NCBI GenBank assembly: GCA_037043455.1
Contig: JAWPHD010002640.1
Coordinates: forward strand, 1-64,000
Origin: Cyrtodaria siliqua
Lineage: Eukaryota; Mollusca; Bivalvia; Adapedonta; Hiatellidae
Direction of reading: 5' to 3'
DNA: 64,000 nucleotides
The position numbers were made by a program, and so were the translations under genes. Shown one piece after another: positions 45,550 to 56,534 of this stretch; position 1 is the stretch's first letter; every line of letters begins with the position of its first letter. Below the pieces are notes generated by a model. The model worked only from the letters and a program-made list of their open reading frames with translations, was not told the origin of the DNA and searched no databases.

Positions 45550-46065
45550 AAATAATCTGACGGTCATTGAAAACGCACCATTCATATCATATGTTTATGC
45601 TGTTGGATTATTCACAACCATTTAAAATACAACTGCTGAATCAATATTTTCTTTTCCTATTTTTTAAATATTTCATCTGAATACCCCCACTTGTCATATA
45701 TTTATTGTTAGGCGTTTATGACAAGCAGTTACGCAGTTATTTACCTTATCATTTACCATTGTTTACTATGGATACTCATACAAAGAAAACTATTCCACTA
45801 AATTTCACCATGCATTAATCTGTCTCTTAATAAATTCCAATTGATTTTACTAGCCTTTTTATTGTATGACTTCTGACAGTATAATGCAATTAATGTTTTC
45901 GAAAAAATGCACTAAATCCAGATATGCACGTACATTTTTTAAATGATGACTCGTTATATGGATTATATCATATTTTGTCCAAAATGCCTCGAATTCTAAC
46001 TTTTAAAAGAACTTGTTATGTGGTGCGTTTTCCTTTACCGTGAGTATAGTATCAACACCTCATGG
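45550..46065 (+). repeat. Diverged dispersed repeat, copy 1
   Basis: GGTCATTGAAAACGCACCAT at about 45561, AATATTTTCTTTTCCTATTT, GTTTACTATGGATA, TTAATCTGTCTCTTAATAAA and TTTTGTCCAAAATGCCTCGA, then TGGTGCGTTTTCCTTTACCG at about 46022, appear in the same order, inverted, at 62190-62760. The terminal GAAAACGCACCA / TGGTGCGTTTTC pair makes short inverted ends. Confidence 0.75.
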
Positions 46066-46569
46066 GTAAAATGGGTAAATTGGTGTTCTATAACGCTGTA
46101 TCCCATGACCACTGCAGCATAGAACAGGTACTAATTGGTTGAAAAAGGTCGGGTAACATGTTACCTCAGGGTAAGTTTCACATTAATTGTTTCACTTGAC
46201 GCCTGAGGATATGCAAGTTTGACGGTACAATTTGACAAAATTATTTGACACGAAGTCTGTATCATCTCTGTTATAATTAAATATACCGCTTCAAATGTGT
46301 CAAGTCTATATATTGAAGCCTGTTTAACTCTATTCATTAAGAACATGTACGACTTAACCTACACACAGTGGGTGTTTCTTTAAAAAAACACAATGTATTT
46401 TGACGATTAAGGGTACCGGAAAATAAGGGAACCCCGATATAACGGACCTATATTTTAGCGGCGTTTAAGTTTTGAGAGAGATTCCATTCAAATATAGGAG
46501 TGTTTGACACCTACATCACGTCAATATTTTATCTCTGTAACTCGGTAGCTGTAGTTCGTATACTCCAGT
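46066..46569. other. Non-coding gap
   Basis: No gene is seen. Confidence 0.3.
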
Positions 46570-47100
46570 TCAATCTAATGAGAATGACATTGTTTCCACG
46601 CATATCACTCAGGGCATCACTTTCAAAGGTGGGGTAGACGAAAAGCAAAACAAATTGTCAACTATGCTGAATTTCTGAATTACACAAACACATTTATAAA
46701 GCCCGCTTAATTTCTAATGCTAGTACCTGAACCACTACAAACATCTCCAAACATTTAACCCGTGTCTCACTCTCGTTAAAGATCACTTAAAATATATTGT
46801 GCTAAAGCTTATGACAACTCTGGGATTAATTTATTATTGGCCAATTAAAAATCAGTAGACGTTCTTGATAACATTTGCAATAAACGCCAAGTTTTATCTA
46901 TAAGTATTTATTACTTTTCTACGCTACATACAATTTAACCAGACAACCTTATCAAAGACAAACGTATTGCTTTCATTAAAAAACACTTTCGCTAGAGAAA
47001 ACACTACATATTTGGAGCGTAACACTATTACAGCGGTTTTTAATAATGGCAGTTTGGACAATGACACTCTATGGACTAGCCAAATAGTTTGTGAAGCACT
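46570..47100 (+). pseudogene. Penelope-like RT remnant, 5' piece
   Basis: Family segments on the + strand, in broken frames: GITFKGGVDEKQNKLSTML at about 46613 (compare FTAGIDEKQNRLPTMYW in the copy at 15413); then a decayed stretch aligning with NSGINLFWSIKNS (ATGACAACTCTGGGATTAAT); then TFARENTTYLERNTITAVFN and NGSLDNDTLWTSQIVCEAL to 47100. It is interrupted here by a mariner-like element and continues at 48110. The homologous piece of the minus-strand copy is at 15060-14890. Confidence 0.65.
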
Positions 47101-47102
47101 TA

Positions 47103-48107
47103 CGAGGGTGCTTCAAAAAGTTCTGTCACTAGGCATATATCCTTTGAACTGGATATTACACTGAGATAAAGTAGTGCATTTATAGTACTACTGGGTTCGC
47201 TCTCTTAAATTCCACAACAAAAATGAAAAATTCCGGTTATTTATACCCCTGAATTACCTCCCCCTACCACACCTTTTGGATACTGGCATCTCTGAAAATG
47301 TCCTTGTTACAAAACGTTTTAAAAATTATTTGAATAATTCTATGCTATTAAATATTCTTGTACGCCATCTGGTGTTATTCGCCTATAATCCATGAAAATG
47401 ATTGTCGATAATTCGGAAAGGTCTTGATATAAACCAGATTTGAGTGAATGCATATCCCCTAATTTTGCGGAAATAACACTGATTTTCTTCATTTTGTTTA
47501 CGGAAATGTTATAATATCTTTCAAATATCGTAATTATTCTCATAGTATTAATATGTTTTCATATTTTTTTTTACAAATCCTAGTCCTTCAGTGTTTAAAT
47601 TTCATATTCAACACATTATTGTAGAATTTTGCATAATGTTTATTGAAAATATTGATCATCCAAAAACGCTCTTTCGAAAGACTGCCCTTCCATTTAATGT
47701 CCATTTATCATTAAATTAATTTTACATCTTAGCTTAAAATGTTAATTTCTAAGACAATGCCTTTTCATTTACCATGCTTAAATTCTAAATCTTGTAATGC
47801 ACAGATATAACTGGTAATGTATGAGAAATTTCAAAAGTCTTCGACAAGTACTTAAAGAGAAACAGGCATTTAAAAAAGTAACAGTTAACACACCTGAACA
47901 AAAACTCAGGACGAAAATGCCTCAGTATGTATAAGTGATGTATATTAAATGTTCCATAACTTTTGTCACACAAACGATACAGCATTCATTTTACCATCAA
48001 TGTAATGGTATTGAAGGTCTCTTTCATTTGATACCAAACATCAACACTCACAACGAGCACATAATTGTTAAAACGCGTTAGTGACAGAACTTATTGAATG
48101 ACCCTCG
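47103..48107. mobile_element. Mariner-like element, 1005 bp, TA target duplication
   Basis: Flanked by TA at 47101-47102 and 48108-48109. Terminal inverted repeats of about 28 bp, CGAGGGTGCTTCAAAAAGTT and CTGTCACTA on the left, with three mismatches on the right (CGAGGGTCATTCAATAAGTT and CTGTCACTA in reverse complement). TA duplication plus a CGAGGG end fits the Tc1/mariner superfamily. The length is a little under that of autonomous mariners (about 1.3 kb). No transposase D,D-34/37-D frame was readable on either strand, so this is a non-autonomous or decayed copy. Confidence 0.85.
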
Positions 48108-48109
48108 TA

Positions 48110-48869
48110 TTTTCCTATTATATACTATTTTGTCAGGCATGGAATTACCGTTTATAGACAAATAGTTGGTATCACAATAGTACACCTCTTGTCGCAGATT
48201 TGTTTTTGTATTGATATAAAGGTGATTTCATGTTAAGTCTTTCACCAGATACTCAGGCTAATGTAACTGAAGCTTATAATGACACGGTATCTGGTCGACA
48301 AATTGAACATTGGCAACCATTTCTTCATTATGTTAATCACGATTTATCCTACAGAATTTCAACGAGGCGAAAGTAATATTTCGGATACTGTCGCTACTTT
48401 TCCTTGCTTTGCATCTCCCTATTGAAAATGGAGAAAAAATTAGCAAACTCTATGACAATAGAGATGCTCTTTTTGATATTGTTAATTATTCCATACTTGG
48501 TGATGTTCCCCGACAAACGAACCGTATACTTCAAGAAAACCTTTGCAAACGTGTATTATCGTTGACTCTACTGCGACAACTTGACTTCTATGGTAACTTG
48601 ATTACAAACTGTGTAAGATCATTGGTCATAATCGTTAATAAACTTGTTAAAACGTTTATCAAAAGAGGTTATGACCTATCATTTTGCAAAGCACTGCATG
48701 TTTAGTGATTGACCGATTTACGGCTGGACACTATGTTGTCCTCTTTGATTGTGCAATGACCGGACAGATTGTAGAGCTTATGATGACGACTACCTAAATC
48801 CTGAAAGGACAGTAACTTTTGATGTTTGTCTTAAATATTGTCTTGTCGTACCCTTAATGGCTTGTTCTG
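48110..48869 (+). pseudogene. Penelope-like RT remnant, 3' piece
   Basis: Continues the copy cut at 47101. A MLSLSPDTQANVTEAYNDT segment at about 48230 is homologous to MLSLSQDTQADVIEAFNDT at 14764. Then LHLPIENGEKISKLYDNRDA, LFDIVNYSILGDVPRQTN at 48410-48520 and KLVKTFIKRGYD at about 48640. The YYDD catalytic segment is lost at about 48285. The start of the family 3' UTR (AAAGGACAGTAACTTTTGAT) follows at about 48803. Confidence 0.65.
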
Positions 48870-49102
48870 TTGTTGCACACTATTCTTCTAAAACATCATA
48901 TATATATATCTATATATTATTTCGACATATTAATACATAGAACGGATATGTAGTTTTAACAGTTATGAGTAACCCTGGTTAACTTTGTATCTGTAAAGAA
49001 TTGTTTTTAATCAAACTTGTTTATGTGATTAAGTCTCTAACAAATAATGTTAACCTATTTTTTTTCCAGTTAAAATGAATATTATGCATTTATTGTATAG
49101 AG

Positions 49103-49429
49103 TCAGGCGCGTAGCTGGGTTCAAATTTGAGTTACGCACCTCCGCTAGTGGGGTCCGGGGGCATGCTACCCCGGGATATTTTTTTGCAAAACGATCATAG
49201 GTGAGTTTTGGCGTATATTTCATAGCAATTATAAGCTTATTTTGACTGCTATTTTAATACACATTGAAATCAGAAGACAAAATTAAAGCAGGTACGGCAT
49301 ACGGAACTTTAATACAACTCACCCCTCCCACCTCATCCCCTTCAGTTGTTTTTTCATTGCGTTTTTCGCATTTTTTTCGATTTTTATTTTTTTCGGACAT
49401 TGACAAATAATTGTACGCTACGCGCCTGA
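49103..49429. mobile_element. MITE family J, copy 2 (GCGCGTAGC ends)
   Basis: Inverted ends TCAGGCGCGTAGC at 49103-49115 and GCTACGCGCCTGA ending at 49429, 13 bp perfect. GAG occurs on both sides as a possible 3-bp target duplication. The interior has GTGGGGTCCGGGGGCATGCT and CCCCGGG near the left, and poly-T/CGCATTTTTTTCGATTTTTA near the right. Confidence 0.8.
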
Positions 49430-50195
49430 GAGTTATATTTCATTCACAAATGCTTCCAACGAGAGCACATTGTTGTGTTGTCTAATATTCAGAGATTAGA
49501 AAGCGTTATCATAGGTTAGTACGTCATGTACATGCATACAAGCCGTGCAAAATTCAATTTGGGTCAATCGCATTAGATAACCACTTCGAATGAATTAACA
49601 ATGAGGATTCCAGTTTTAGTGGTAAGTTTATTTGTGTATTATTTTTAGTTTAAATTGGATAATTAAGGTGTGTTATTCGCAGTCGTCTCTGTGATGATTT
49701 TCATAACAGCCCATAGTTAAATGACTGTGTTTCTTTAAAATGCAATAGTTAAAATATTTGTTAAAATAAATAGAGACCCATTCAAACGGTACACAAACAA
49801 TTCATGCCGCAGTACAGTATATCGCGAGCTACTTGTGCTTGTCCCCTTTACAGTATTGTTCAATAAACAATATCAGTCGCGCAAACATCAACGATATCAG
49901 TTGGAACTGCCACGTTAATTTCCGTCACTCGGGATTACGGAATTTGGCGAAGAGTTCCAATGGCAACGATATACGCTCAACCGAACGAATTGATCATTGG
50001 AAAACAGTTAATAATAATAAAACGTTAAAATTACTTAATGTGTATTTAACATTTAAAGCTTTCGTAAAAGAATTCCCCATATGTCATCAATACAGCAACC
50101 CTACCTTTGCTAACACTGAAAGTAACGTGCTTTTCCATTTTAACCTCTGTTCGCTTTACTGTCGGACAGCCATTTTACGCTTGCGTAAAACCTAG
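49430..50195. other. Non-coding gap before the giant foldback elements
   Basis: A 120-codon + frame at 49833-50195 is not recognisable as a protein family. A small palindrome TTTTACGCTTGCGTAAAA lies at 50173-50190, immediately before the target duplication of the element that follows. Confidence 0.4.
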
Positions 50196-50274
50196 CTTGT
50201 GTATGGGAAGCCATAACCGTCGAAATGTGGATATTTACAAACCATTCAATGACAGGCCATCTAATTCAACATGA

Positions 50275-50835
50275 AGTCATTTGATGACGTACATATTGAT
50301 TCGATGCGACGTGTTAACTCGGTTCATTCGTTACAAAGTGAATTGATACGGTTCAAAGTGAAATGATACGGTGTAAAATTTCAAACCATACGACGCAAAG
50401 TCATTTGATGACGTACATATTGATTGGATGCGACGTGTAAACTCGGTTCATTCGTTGTAAAGTGAATTGATACGGTTCGAAGTGAAATGATTCGGTGTAA
50501 AATTTCAAACCATACGACGCAAAGTCATTTGATGACGTACACATTGATTCGATGCGACGTGTAAACTCGGTTCATTCGTTACAAAGTGAATTAATACGGT
50601 TCGAAGTGAAATGATACGATATAAACTCGGTTCATTCGATACAAAGTGAATTGATACGGTTCGAAGTGAAATGATACGGTGTACAATTTCAAACCATACG
50701 ACGCAAAGTCATTTGATGACGTACATATTTATTCTATGCGACGTGTAAACTCTGTTCATTCGTTACAAATTGAACCGATACGGTTCGAAGTGAAATGATA
50801 CGGTGTAAAATTTCAAACCATACGACGCAAATAGA
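50275..50835 (+). repeat. Subterminal ~115-bp tandem repeat, left arm
   Basis: Units with CAAAGTCATTTGATGACGTA, CATATTGATTCGATGCGACG, TGTAAACTCGGTTCATTCGT and AATTGATACGGTTCGAAGTG recur about five times, one truncated. The theme ATACGGTTCGAAGTGAAATG is itself internally repetitive. The same units, inverted, fill 53650-54000. Confidence 0.9.
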
Positions 50836-51639
50836 AATCATTCAGTGCAATGACAAACCATTTGACAAAAAACTAATGCAATACAATCAAATACAAGTCG
50901 GTACGATGAAAACTTAAACGATTCATCGAAAAATGTGAAGTGATACAGAACAAAGTAAATCAGCATGATGCAATATGAATCCGTTTAACGCAAACACCTT
51001 TAGTCTGGTGGTAAGTAAAATGATCGGGCGAAAACACAGTCGGTGCGATGCAAACGCAATCCGTCCGACAGAAACTGATTTCATTACGTGCAAAGTGAAA
51101 CGGTGCGACATCTGGCGGCGATATTTGCCACATCACTTGCAGGATAACATATATATTATGATAAATCAAAGTACTGAAAGTACTGAGAATGCAAGGTTTG
51201 ATAGGAAAGCTGTATGAATATTTGCACGATCAAATTTCCATAAAATTTCCATTGTTTTAGCCAACTTGGCGATCTTTGGCGACCTACCAAAATCTTAGTC
51301 AATCCATTCCAAATATATTGTGATCAATTGTCATTAAACTGTTTCAAATCTAGACTATAATATTATTTTATGAACTTACTGATGGATAGACAGATTTGTG
51401 ATTTGTGTTCATGGCCAAACTGTCACTCAAGATGACCTCCATGTCTAAAATTATGTAATTTACAGAGTGGCGTGTATTAAGTAGTCTTCCGGGAACAAGA
51501 TGCACAAGAGGGCCTGTATAACTCTACTGGCTTGAATAGTCTAAGGCCGGAAAACAGTTTTTTCTCGCCTTTTCGAAGAAAAATAGAGACATAGGTGTTG
51601 CTTTTCCGGCGGCGGCGGCGTCAACATTCAAGTTTTGCG

Positions 51640-52110
51640 TTTAGGTCATTTTCTCACAAACTCTACGCACTAGACCTTTCAAACTTTGCTTGTAGTTGTA
51701 TCTTGGGTGGTACATCGCAACGTGACAAAGCAAATGTTGAAGTGACCTTGACCCTCCAGGCAAAGGGCATTTTAAGGTTCAACTTTTGCATTTAGGTCAC
51801 TTTTTCACAAACTGTATGCACTAGACCTTTACAACTTTGCTTATAGTTGTATCATGAGTGGTACATCACAACGTGACAAAGCAAATGTGTAAGTGACCTT
51901 GACTCTCCAAGCAAAGAGCAGATAACTTAATTGTTACCTTCAACTTTTGCGTTTAGGTCACTTTTTCACAAACTGTATGCACTAAGACCTTTCAAACTTT
52001 GCTTATAGTTGTATCTTGAGTGGTACATTGTAACGTGACAAAGCAAATGTGGATGTGACCTTCACCATCCAAGCAAAGGGCAGATAACTTTAATTGTTAC
52101 ATTTACATCA
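51640..52110 (+). repeat. ~140-bp tandem repeat with AAGTGACCTTGAC motifs
   Basis: Three to four units with TTTAGGTCACTTTTTCACAA, ACTGTATGCACTAGACCTTT and AACTTTGCTTATAGTTGTAT, followed by TGGTACATCGCAACGTGACA and AAGCAAATGT. A mollusc-type dispersed repeat, here inside giant element 1. Confidence 0.85.
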
Positions 52111-52334
52111 CTCTCTCATGAACTATAATTATGCACTAGATGTTTTAAACCTAATTTATAGCTTAATCTTTGGAAGAAAACATATTCTATTTTGACATAG
52201 TTGTGTCTTGGGTAGTGCATCTTTTTGGATGCATGGATTTCATCTATGATCGTGACCTACTTTCTGGAGCTGATGATCTTTAGCTCTTCTGGCCAAGGGC
52301 CTTCATTTTTCATCTGATCTTTACAAAACTTTAA

Positions 52335-52545
52335 CATACTCGACATTGAGATACGACAACGCTACATTGCAATACGACACATCACGACATATTTGTCGCG
52401 ATGTCATATTGCAATGTCGCGACAACGCAATGCAATGTCACGACAACGCGACATCGCGTTGAGATAGCTACATTGCAATACGACATCGTGACATAATTGT
52501 TGCGATGTCATATTGCAATGTCGCGACAACACAATGCAATGTCAT
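52335..52545. repeat. CGACATTGCAATACGACA-type mini-repeats
   Basis: Two direct units of about 115 bp (from about 52365 and about 52478) share CTACATTGCAATACGACA, GTCATATTGCAATGTCGCGA and CAATGCAATGTCA. Each unit is internally near-palindromic (TTGTCGCGATGTC / GACATCGCG). They abut the perfect hairpin at 52546. Confidence 0.85.
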
Positions 52546-52721
52546 GACATCGCGACTTTGTGATATGACAATGCGACATTTCGATACGACAACTCGACAT
52601 TGAAATATGACAACGCTACATTGCAATTCGACGTCGCAAATTGCAATGTAGCGTTGTCATATTTCAATGTCGAGTTGTCGTATCGAAATGTCGCATTGTC
52701 ATATCACAAAGTCGCGATGTC
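52546..52721. repeat. Perfect 83-bp inverted repeat, 10-bp spacer
   Basis: The left arm 52546-52628 and right arm 52639-52721 are exact reverse complements over all 83 positions by direct reading. The spacer is CGACGTCGCA. The arms are built of short words GACAATGCGACAT, TACGACAACTCGACATT and ACGCTACATTGCAATT. Confidence 0.97.
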
Positions 52722-53153
52722 GCATTGTCGGGTGTCGCATTGTTGCCCACGACAATGCGACATTGTATCTGGCCCCAACCGGACACCGTTTGAAACAGCA
52801 CATGGCTGCAGCATTTTAACCTACTTCGTCCAGCTATGTTCTGTTCTGTTTCTTGTTGTTGTTGTTTATTTATCAAAATTATGGTCACTTTTACCCGTGT
52901 ATTTACTTATAGTCAATTTCAATTCTTCTTTCCACCAATAAATTTGTATTTTATTTTTTTAGTAAATACTACAGTAAAGTTTCTTTTCAATATGTGGGAC
53001 GGACATAGGGAAGTTGAATCAACGGGTAGTGCCTCTTGTTAAGTTATTTGTCCCTGCAGCAGAAGACGTTTTCTAGGTTACGCCACTGAACTTGGACAAG
53101 TTCAAAACCAGTTGCATCAGACTAGACACATCAGAGTTATAGACTTTGATTTA

Positions 53154-54077
53154 AAAAAACTGTTTTTCGGTAGGCCTTAGACTATTCAAGCCAGTAGAGT
53201 GATACAGGCCCTCTTGTGCAAAATGTTTCCGGAAGACTACTTAATACAAGTCACTCTGTAAATGACAATTTTAGACATGGAGGTCATCTTGAGTGACAGT
53301 TTGGCCATGAAACACAAATCTGTAAATCCATCAGCAATTTCATAAAAAAATATTCTAGTCTAGATTTGAAACAGTTTAATGACAATTGATCACAATCTAT
53401 TTGGAATGGATTGACCCTCTAAGATTTTAGTAGGCCATCAAAGATCGCCAAGTTGGCTAAAACTATGTAACATTTATGAAAATTTGATCGTGCAAATATC
53501 AATACAGTCTTTCCTATCAAACCTTGCATTCTCGGTACTTTCAGTATTTTGATTTATCATATATTATGTAGGGGAAATAACCATCATATCGCCGCCAGAT
53601 GTCGCATCGTTTCACTTTGCACGTAATGAAATCAGTTTCTGTCGAACGGATTGCGTTTGCATCGTATCGAATCAATATGTACGTCATCAAATGACTTTGC
53701 GTCGTATGGTTTGCAATTTTACACCATATCATTTCACTTCGAACCGTATCAATTCACTTTGTAACGAATGAACCGAGTTTATACCGTATCATTTCACTTC
53801 GAACCGTATCAATTCACTTTGTAACGAATGAACCGAGTTGACACGTCGCATCGAATCAATATGTACGCAATCAAATGACTTTGCATCGTATGGTTTGAAA
53901 TTTTACATCGTATCATTTCACTTTGAACCGTATCAATTCACTTTGTAACGAATGAACCGAGTTTACACGTCGCATCGAATCAATATGTACTTCATCAAAT
54001 GACTTCATGTTGGATTAAATGGCCTGTCATTGAATGGTTTGTAAATATCCACATTTTGACGGGTATGGCTTCCCATA
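53154..54077 (-). repeat. Right arm of giant element 1
   Basis: The reverse complement of the left arm. Landmarks: GCCTTAGACTATTCAAGCCA at 53174, CATGGAGGTCATCTTGAGTG at 53277, GCCAAGTTGGCTAAAAC at 53448, ATATCGCCGCCAGATGTCGC at 53587 and the inverted tandem units from about 53650. Confidence 0.9.
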
Positions 54078-54196
54078 CTTGTGTAACATTATGTTGATCT
54101 GACAATTGAGGGAATGAATATTCGTGGACCAGATCGGTGTATGACGTCATACCGTTATGGGCATGCGTCTTTATATGGTGGCTGATATGTGCCATC

Positions 54197-54812
54197 TCGT
54201 CTTTTCGTTATTTCGCCGCGAAATAACGCCGAGCGAAAAGACGCCGGGCGAAAAGACGCCGGGCGAAATAACGAAAAGACGAAAAAACGCCGGGCGAAAT
54301 AACGAAAAGACGAAAAAACGCCGAGCGAAAAGACGACAAATAGTCAAAACGCCGGGCGAAAAAACGAAAAGACGAGAAACCGGCACGCGAAAATACGACG
54401 TTTTATATATCTAAATTCTCGTTATTTTGTGTGAAGTTTTTTCGTTTTTTCGTTATTTCGCCCAGCGTTTTTTCGTTTTTTCGTTATTTCGCCCGGCGTT
54501 TTTTCGCTCGGCGTTTTTTCGCCCGGCGCTTTTTTGCCCGGCGTTATTTCGCGTGGCGTCTTTTCGCCCGGCGTCTTTTCGCGTGGCGTTATTTCGCTCG
54601 GCGTTTTTTCGTCTTTTCGCATGGCGTCTTTTCGCCCGGCGTTATTTCGCGTGGCGTCTTTTCGCGTGGCGTTATTTCGCGTGGCGTTTTTTCGTCTTTT
54701 CGCATGGCGTCTTTTCGCCCGGCGTTATTTCGCGTGGCGTCTTTTCGCCCGGCGTTATTTCGCTCGGCGTTTTTTCGTCTTTTCGCATGGCGTCTTTTCG
54801 CCCGGCGTCTGT
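54197..54812. repeat. 15-bp CGCCGGGCGAAAAGA array, folded (left arm)
   Basis: Units CGCCGGGCGAAAAGA, CGCCGAGCGAAATAA and CGAAAAGACGAAAAAA run on the + strand from 54212 to about 54395. After a hinge (ACGACGTTTTATATATCTAA) the complementary units TCTTTTCGCCCGGCG, TTATTTCGCGTGGCG and TTTTTTCGCATGGCG continue to 54812. The 15-bp period keeps all frames open, which gives basic or phenylalanine-rich repeat peptides that are not genes. Confidence 0.95.
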
Positions 54813-54824
54813 AACCTGTAACCA

Positions 54825-55200
54825 CTTTTATTCCCAGAAACGAAAACATATGTAATGAGAGAAAATAAAAAAAACTTTCCTCGTCTGCGTTCTTGGAAAG
54901 AAGAGATTCGTTTAAGTACATCAGGTATTTCAACGGTTTCTGCTGAATGGTCAATACATAAAGTATTTTAATAAGTAGTTTAACTAAGTGTGTTTTGTTG
55001 TACATTGTTATTAAATTAGTCCAATGTGACAGTCTTTTAATAATGAGTAGATAAAGCTAGTGTTGGAAATCTGATGAAAATTCATTACCGGTCATCAGAC
55101 CTGTAACCACTTTTATTCACAGAAACGAAAACATATTTAATTGGAGAAAATAAACAAACCTTTGGTCGTCTGAGTTCTTGGAAAGAAGAGATTCTTTTAA
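54825..55200 (+). repeat. Direct duplication at the inner edge of the left arm
   Basis: TAACCACTTTTATTCCCAGA at 54817 and its continuation to GAAAGAAGAGATTCGTTTAA recurs at 55105 (TAACCACTTTTATTCACAGA) to 55200 with scattered changes. The second copy lies outside the inverted arm. Confidence 0.8.
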
Positions 55201-55257
55201 CGTTTTTATGCAATACACCATGCACGTATTAGAAACAAATGCAGCAATTTAAATTTT

Positions 55258-55518
55258 GACCTTTTTAGCAATCACCTGAGGGAAGATCCCAACTGTATAT
55301 GTGGAAACGGAATTGAGGATGCTGAACATTTCTTGTTTAAATGCAGTCAATTTATTAATGAAAGAATTCAATTATTTCAAAGAACACGTACATTCCATCC
55401 TCTAAGTACAACAAAACTCCTATTTGGCAGTGATAATCGAACAGACGAAGACAATTTAGCTTTATTTACAGAAGTTCAAATTTATATAAAACGTACTCGC
55501 CGTTTCTCTCTTAATTAA
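55258..55518 (+). pseudogene. LINE ORF2 C-terminal fragment inside element 2
   Basis: An open frame of about 85 codons ending at 55516-55518. SNHLREDPNCICGNGIEDAE, then HFLFKCSQFINER show the CxCG...E...HFLFxC motif of non-LTR retrotransposon C-termini. TKLLFGSDNRTDEDNLALFT follows. It is homologous to the more decayed fragment at 20931-21235. The 5' side is truncated at about 55255. Confidence 0.75.
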
Positions 55519-55852
55519 TATGTACCTGTCCCCTGTGATGTTGACGTTGAGGAGCAGGTTATGGGCAGGGTTGGCGAGGGTGGGAACCATGCAGGGGTGT
55601 TTGGTCGAGACAGCTTGTTCGTTATCGTCAGTGCGCAAAGTAGGAAATGGAACAAAGTAGGAAAAATCACTAACATACTGTGATTTAGTTTGCTAAATGC
55701 GTTTGACAAAAGAGCATACAAATACTTAAATGTGTGTGTTTATTTTAAGCCGACACCGTGGGTGTTCTTACATAACGATTAGGATATCTGCGTTACATTC
55801 CGGATAGAAAGTATTTTCTTGCATTCGGGATAAGGCTTTCCGCGTTTTATTT

Positions 55853-56220
55853 TGAATTGAATTGGGTTTTAAGGCGCACCAACACATGCAAGGTTATATG
55901 ACGCCTAACAGGAATGAAAAATGCCAGGCTCATCCTCCACTAACATCAAGATAAAATATGTAGAATGGGCCTAGAACCTTCTAGAGTTGCTGCCATTTAC
56001 GATGGAGCCACGTTTCCACGTTTGCGTACGCGGTGTCATGACCTTGAATGAGCATGATAAAAAATGAAAATAATAATATGAATGTGGGTGTGGGGGGAGG
56101 GGGGGGGGGGGGTGTGTGGAGAGTGGGGGGAGGGGTTGGGGTCCTACCTCTGCATGTGTTGGTGTGTTTGCAGTGGTTGTATTCTACCCCGGCAACCTCA
56201 CGGGGATCCGCGTATTACAC
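55853..56220 (-). mobile_element. SINE-like family D, copy 3
   Basis: Inverted relative to copies 1 and 2: TTGAATTGAATTGGGTTTTA at 55854, AGGCGCACCAACACATGC, ATGCCAGGCTCATCCTCCAC, GAATGGGCCTAGAACCTTCT and, near the tRNA-like end, GGTTGTATTCTACCCCGGCA at 56174. A G-rich expansion (ten or more G at about 56099-56112) is specific to this copy. Confidence 0.8.
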
Positions 56221-56362
56221 GGTGGATGGATGCAAGAAAATTCATAATCGCTAAATATTAAATTAATAACTAACTCAGAACACAATAATAACTAACGTTG
56301 CGACGTAATAACTAACGTTGATGGCGTCAGTTAACTGACTTAAAGTGTAATAAATAGATTAT

Positions 56363-56534
56363 TTAACAGCCCGAATCGATTATTGGGTAATCCTTCACTC
56401 GATGGTAGACGTGTTTTGTTTTTTCACTCACTCTCATATGCTCGTTCGTGAAAAGAACCACACGTCTATACCACTCTTGAAGAATTTCCCTATAATCCAT
56501 CCCAGCATTTAAATAATCTCTATATATCGATGGT
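56363..56534 (-). CDS. Possible exon of unknown gene inside element 2
   Basis: The minus-strand frame from 56534 reads PSIYRDYLNAGMDYREILQE, then WYRRVVLFTNEHMR. An acceptor-like ATAATTCTAG lies just before it and a donor-like AGA|GTGAGT follows at 56431. If unspliced, the frame runs on to a stop at 56363. Amino acid composition is more protein-like than the surrounding AT-rich frames, but no family was recognised. It lies in the centre of giant element 2 and could be the last remnant of an element-encoded protein or a captured exon. Confidence 0.25.

Larger units (their letters stand above)
50202..54077. mobile_element. Giant foldback element 1, 3876 bp
   Basis: Perfect 6-bp target duplication CTTGTG at 50196-50201 and 54078-54083. 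Ends are TATGGGAAGCCATA and its complement. The left arm runs to about 51565 and the right arm from about 53154. They match in reverse complement, the difference in length being due mainly to tandem-repeat number (about five units on the left, about three on the right) and to a stretch at 50830-51040 with no clear counterpart on the right. The centre (51566-53153) holds a satellite, a perfect 83-bp inverted repeat and AT-rich sequence. No transposase frame is recognisable. Terminal structure is like foldback-type DNA transposons, but 6-bp duplications and TATGG ends do not fit a superfamily I can name with confidence. Confidence 0.85.

Noticed and set aside
47340..47985. Mariner transposase remnants in minus-strand frames
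   Set aside because: No helix-turn-helix or D,D-34/37-D pattern could be read in these short frames.
49833..50195. 120-codon frame just before giant element 1
   Set aside because: Not recognisable. It ends in the TTTTACGCTTGCGTAAAA palindrome and has no partner exon.
54427..54855. Long frames (up to 142 codons) rich in RRxFxRR or KRRAKRR in the 15-bp arrays
   Set aside because: The 15-bp period keeps every frame open on both strands. The peptides only mirror the repeat.
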